This document shows, piece after piece, positions 4,807 to 6,641 of a stretch of DNA of 6,641 bases; the first letter of the stretch is position 1, and each line of letters opens with the position of its first letter. A program made the translations under genes and the position numbers. A model generated the notes under the pieces. The model saw only the letters and a list, made by a program, of their open reading frames with translations, ran no database searches and was not told the origin of the DNA. This DNA comes from Ilumatobacter sp. GTDB taxonomy: Bacteria; Actinomycetota; Acidimicrobiia; Acidimicrobiales; Ilumatobacteraceae. The stretch covers positions 1 to 6,641 of the forward strand of contig JAJCXU010000391.1 in assembly GCA_029263275.1 (NCBI GenBank), read 5' to 3'.

Positions 4807-4815
4807 GCTCAGATG
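4800..4815. repeat. Direct repeat before ClC matching the arsR/DUF1275 repeat
   Basis: GTCATATG should be read from 4800 to 4807 and CTCAGATG from 4808 to 4815; the 8-bp period equals that at 3900-3915. Aligned base by base, the two 16-bp blocks agree at 13 positions, including an uninterrupted TCAGATG at the 3' end. This block overlaps the right arm of the ATATGA/TCATAT palindrome and the alternative -10 TATGCT. It is the main evidence for co-regulation of ClC with arsR and DUF1275. Confidence 0.5.
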
Positions 4816-4878
4816 GTGGATTTGGTGAGCGGCGTGGCCGACACAGTGCGGCGAGATTTCGGTGATCACCGATGCTGA
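4813..4878 (+). CDS. Possible 21-codon upstream ORF overlapping the ClC start
   Basis: ATG at 4813 (or GTG at 4816, exactly six bases after TATGCT) opens a frame reading MVDLVSGVADTVRRDFGDHRC and stops at TGA 4876-4878. The stop overlaps the ClC ATG (4872) by seven bases, in a different frame. Such an overlap would allow translational coupling. No Shine-Dalgarno precedes it, nothing about the peptide is recognisable, and the frame may be chance. Confidence 0.22.
   Translation: MVDLVSGVADTVRRDFGDHRC
4859..4872. promoter_or_regulatory. Perfect 14-bp palindrome at the ClC start codon
   Basis: TCGGTGATCACCGA is its own reverse complement and ends on the A of the ClC ATG. It contains GGTGA, the only Shine-Dalgarno-like sequence for ClC. 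A dimeric repressor bound here, or an RNA contact masking GGTGA, would affect initiation. It may also be coincidence, since about 0.4 such 14-bp palindromes are expected by chance in a window of this size. Confidence 0.45.
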
Positions 4879-6182
4879 AACCACAACGCCCGCTCACGCT
4901 CGACATTCGCACGGAAGAACTTCGAGTACTCGCACACCGATCTCGCGAGGTCGTCGTCCTCGCCGCCATCACCGGAGCAGTCACCGGACTCTTCGTCCGT
5001 CTCTTCGACTACATCGTGGCCGAACGCAGCTTCGAAACGCTGCTCGAGTCTGACTGGAAGTGGGGACTCATCGCGCCTCCCGCCGGACTTGCCGTCGCCG
5101 CCCTGCTGCTCCACACCATCGGCGGCGGCACCAACGCCGGCACCTCCGACGAGTACATCCGCGCCTTCCACGACGCCGACTACCCGATCCGCTGGCGCGC
5201 GCTCGTCGCTCGGATCATGGCCGCCGTCGCGACACTCGGAACCGGCGGAGCGATGGGTCTCGAAGGCCCATCCATGTACAGCGGCTCCGCCTTCGGGGCA
5301 CTGCTCCAGCGACGACTTCCCGCGCCCTTCAGAGGAACCGACTACCGGACGCTCATGGTCGCTGGCGCCGCGGCCGGCGTCGCTGCGATCTTCAAGGCGC
5401 CAGCAACTGGTGCAATCTTCGCACTCGAAGTGCCGTACCGCGATCAGATCGCTCGAAAGATGCTGCTGCCAGCCCTCGTCGCCAGCGCCAGCGGCTACCT
5501 CACCTTCGTCGCGCTCAGCAGCACACGGCCCATCTTCTTGATCACCGAGGTCGAACGCACAGCCTCACTGTTTCAGTACACCGACCTGCTCGGCGCGGTC
5601 CTCATCGGCCTCGGTTGTGCTGTCGGCGCCCGGCTCTTCGCCAAGCTCATCCGCAGGGCGAAGGCGTTCACCGTCAAGCCCGTGCTGATCCGCCTCGCCA
5701 TTGCGGGGACCCTGGTCTCGACACTGCACTTCATCACCCGGGTCGTGACGAGCGACAGCTGGAACCCGGCAAACGGCGAGAGCCTTTCGATCGGATCGGG
5801 CTACCACGTGATCGGGTGGCTGTTCGAAGAACATGCCCTGTGGCTCCTCGCCATCATCTTCGTCATTCGCATGTGTTCCACCGCCGCCACCCTTGCCGGG
5901 GGCGGCGTGGGCGGCGTCTTTGTCCCGCTCGTCGTCGGAGGCGCAATCGTCGGGCGAGGTGTCGGCGAGGCCTTCAACACTGCCGACCCGCAGCTGTACA
6001 CGCTGCTCGGCATGGCGGCCTTCCTCGGCGCTGGCTACCGGGTCCCGCTCGCAGCAATCATGTTCGTCGCCGAGACCACTGGGCAGCCTGGCTTCATCGT
6101 CCCCGCCCTGTTCGCCACCGTCACCGCGGACCTCGTCATGGGCCCCGTGTCGATCACGGCGTACCAACGCACATCTGACTGA
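4872..6182 (+). CDS. ClC-family anion channel or transporter
   Basis: The product is 436 residues with many hydrophobic helices, the length of compact bacterial ClC proteins without a C-terminal CBS domain. The anion-path motifs are present: GLEGPS (129-134) with the gating glutamate E131; AGAAAGVAAIFKAPATGAIF (164-183), ending in A-L-E186-V187; and GGVGGVFVP (344-352), where F350 matches the chloride-coordinating Phe of E. coli ClC. The GSGIP serine motif is replaced by GGGTNAGT (84-91). An ungapped match to the E. coli helix puts V187 at the internal proton glutamate E203, as in ClC channels, so Cl-/H+ exchange is doubtful. ATG 4872 is the first possible start, since an in-frame TGA lies at 4863. 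GGTGA provides a weak ribosome-binding site. The gene has its own upstream control region, which shares a repeat with the arsR/DUF1275 region. Its stop is 15 bp from the convergent Crp-family gene. Confidence 0.9.
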   Translation: MLKPQRPLTLDIRTEELRVLAHRSREVVVLAAITGAVTGLFVRLFDYIVAERSFETLLESDWKWGLIAPPAGLAVAALLLHTIGGGTNAGTSDEYIRAFHDADYPIRWRALVARIMAAVATLGTGGAMGLEGPSMYSGSAFGALLQRRLPAPFRGTDYRTLMVAGAAAGVAAIFKAPATGAIFALEVPYRDQIARKMLLPALVASASGYLTFVALSSTRPIFLITEVERTASLFQYTDLLGAVLIGLGCAVGARLFAKLIRRAKAFTVKPVLIRLAIAGTLVSTLHFITRVVTSDSWNPANGESLSIGSGYHVIGWLFEEHALWLLAIIFVIRMCSTAATLAGGGVGGVFVPLVVGGAIVGRGVGEAFNTADPQLYTLLGMAAFLGAGYRVPLAAIMFVAETTGQPGFIVPALFATVTADLVMGPVSITAYQRTSD

Positions 6183-6185
6183 GCG

Positions 6186-6197
6186 ACGGCGAGCCGT
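6186..6197. terminator. Small hairpin filling the ClC/Crp convergent gap
   Basis: ACGGC-GA-GCCGT (realistically an ACGG-CGAG-CCGT stem-loop) occupies nearly the whole 15-bp spacer between two convergent stop codons, and could fold in transcripts from both strands. It lacks U tracts on either side, so bidirectional termination is only a weak possibility. Confidence 0.25.
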
Positions 6198-6641
6198 TCA
6201 GACTGTTGTCGCCGTGTCGGATTCCTCGAGCAACGAGACCAAGCCGCCGCGATCGATCAGGTCGATGCGCCGATAACGCAGCTCGACGAGCTGAGCGGAT
6301 TCGAGCAACTTCAGCACCCGTTGGACGCTGGAGGCCGGGACGCCGAGCATGGCGGCAAGGCTGCCCTGAGTCGAACGGACTCGACCCCGCTCGTCTGCCT
6401 CGCGGAGCAGGATCGAAGCGAGCTGCGCCTCGATGCCTCCGGCCAGCAGATCGACGAGCCGGCCTTGCAGCCCAGCCATCCGCTCCGCCAATGACACGAA
6501 CCAGCGTCTGGCCACCAACGGGCGAGTCTGCAACAGGTGATACAGCGCGGCGGAGTCGAGTTGGAGCACAGTGCAGTCTTCGATCGCCCGGGCGTCGAAG
6601 GGCTCCGGTTCCCCGAGGACCACGGGAACATCGCCGAACAC
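6198..6641 (-). CDS. Crp/Fnr-family transcription regulator (N-terminus beyond window edge)
   Basis: The visible 147 residues are the C-terminal two thirds of a Crp/Fnr protein of about 220 residues; the GTG at the very edge is an internal valine in the VFGDVPVVLGE turn of the cyclic-nucleotide-binding beta-roll. The order is beta-roll end (to about 37), dimerisation helix (about 38-68), then HTH_Crp with TQGSLAAMLGVPASSVQRVLKLLE (91-114). In the recognition helix ASSVQRVLKLL, the residues matching E. coli CRP R180 and E181 are A103 and S104, while R185 is kept as R108, so its DNA site should differ from the CRP consensus. The visible C23 is lone and there is no iron-sulfur cysteine cluster in this part. 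The ligand cannot be judged because most of the pocket is missing. It converges on ClC, so a regulatory link is not implied by position. Confidence 0.87.
   Translation of the reverse strand: MFGDVPVVLGEPEPFDARAIEDCTVLQLDSAALYHLLQTRPLVARRWFVSLAERMAGLQGRLVDLLAGGIEAQLASILLREADERGRVRSTQGSLAAMLGVPASSVQRVLKLLESAQLVELRYRRIDLIDRGGLVSLLEESDTATTV

Noticed and set aside
4805..4828. Tryptophan-rich seven-residue frame MLRWWIW as an attenuator peptide
   Set aside because: No Shine-Dalgarno, no terminator/antiterminator pair after it, and no link of ClC to tryptophan metabolism; probably chance.
4740..4871. Fluoride (crcB-type) riboswitch before ClC
   Set aside because: Checked because some ClC proteins export fluoride, but the conserved GGCGAUGG-type opening and pseudoknot partners were not found; only AGATGGTGG resembles part of it.

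Overview
The window is a gene-dense, GC-rich stretch, probably from an actinobacterium and possibly of the Acidimicrobiia type. This rests on inference: a coenzyme F420-dependent oxidoreductase of the Rv3093c type, a short TatA of actinobacterial style, GC-rich wobble positions, and several start codons with a TANNNT box six bases in front and no Shine-Dalgarno (the leaderless arrangement well described in mycobacteria). Nothing in the window fixes the species.

Layout. Left end, plus strand: the last 35 codons of an acyl-CoA dehydrogenase, a 105-bp gap with a perfect 10-bp inverted repeat, then an F420-dependent luciferase-like oxidoreductase (214-1125). Convergent to it is a minus-strand run, read right to left as arsR-type regulator (3875-3519), tatA (3468-3286), cytochrome P450 (3218-1965) and short-chain dehydrogenase (1919-1173), with gaps of 50, 67 and 45 bp. 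P450 and SDR appear to have their own leaderless promoters, so the run need not be one operon. Divergent from arsR is a six-helix DUF1275/YoaK membrane protein (3975-4739), followed after a 132-bp AT-richer gap by a ClC-family anion channel or transporter (4872-6182). A Crp/Fnr-type regulator (6198-6641) enters from the right edge on the minus strand and converges on ClC with 15 bp between the stops.

How the parts fit. The left half (acyl-CoA dehydrogenase, F420 oxidoreductase, SDR, P450) looks like oxidative lipid, sterol or other hydrophobic-substrate metabolism; the substrate cannot be read from sequence. The middle and right half looks like a small membrane-related regulon: a cysteine-free ArsR regulator, TatA, DUF1275 and ClC. 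The best novel signal is a two-copy 8-bp direct repeat shared by the arsR/DUF1275 divergent promoter region (3900-3915) and the ClC promoter region (4800-4815), identical at 13 of 16 positions and placed at promoter elements in both. It suggests that one regulator, most simply the local ArsR protein, controls arsR-tatA, DUF1275 and ClC together. No RNA genes, CRISPR arrays, insertion sequences or prophage parts were seen. No intergenic stretch exceeds about 135 bp.
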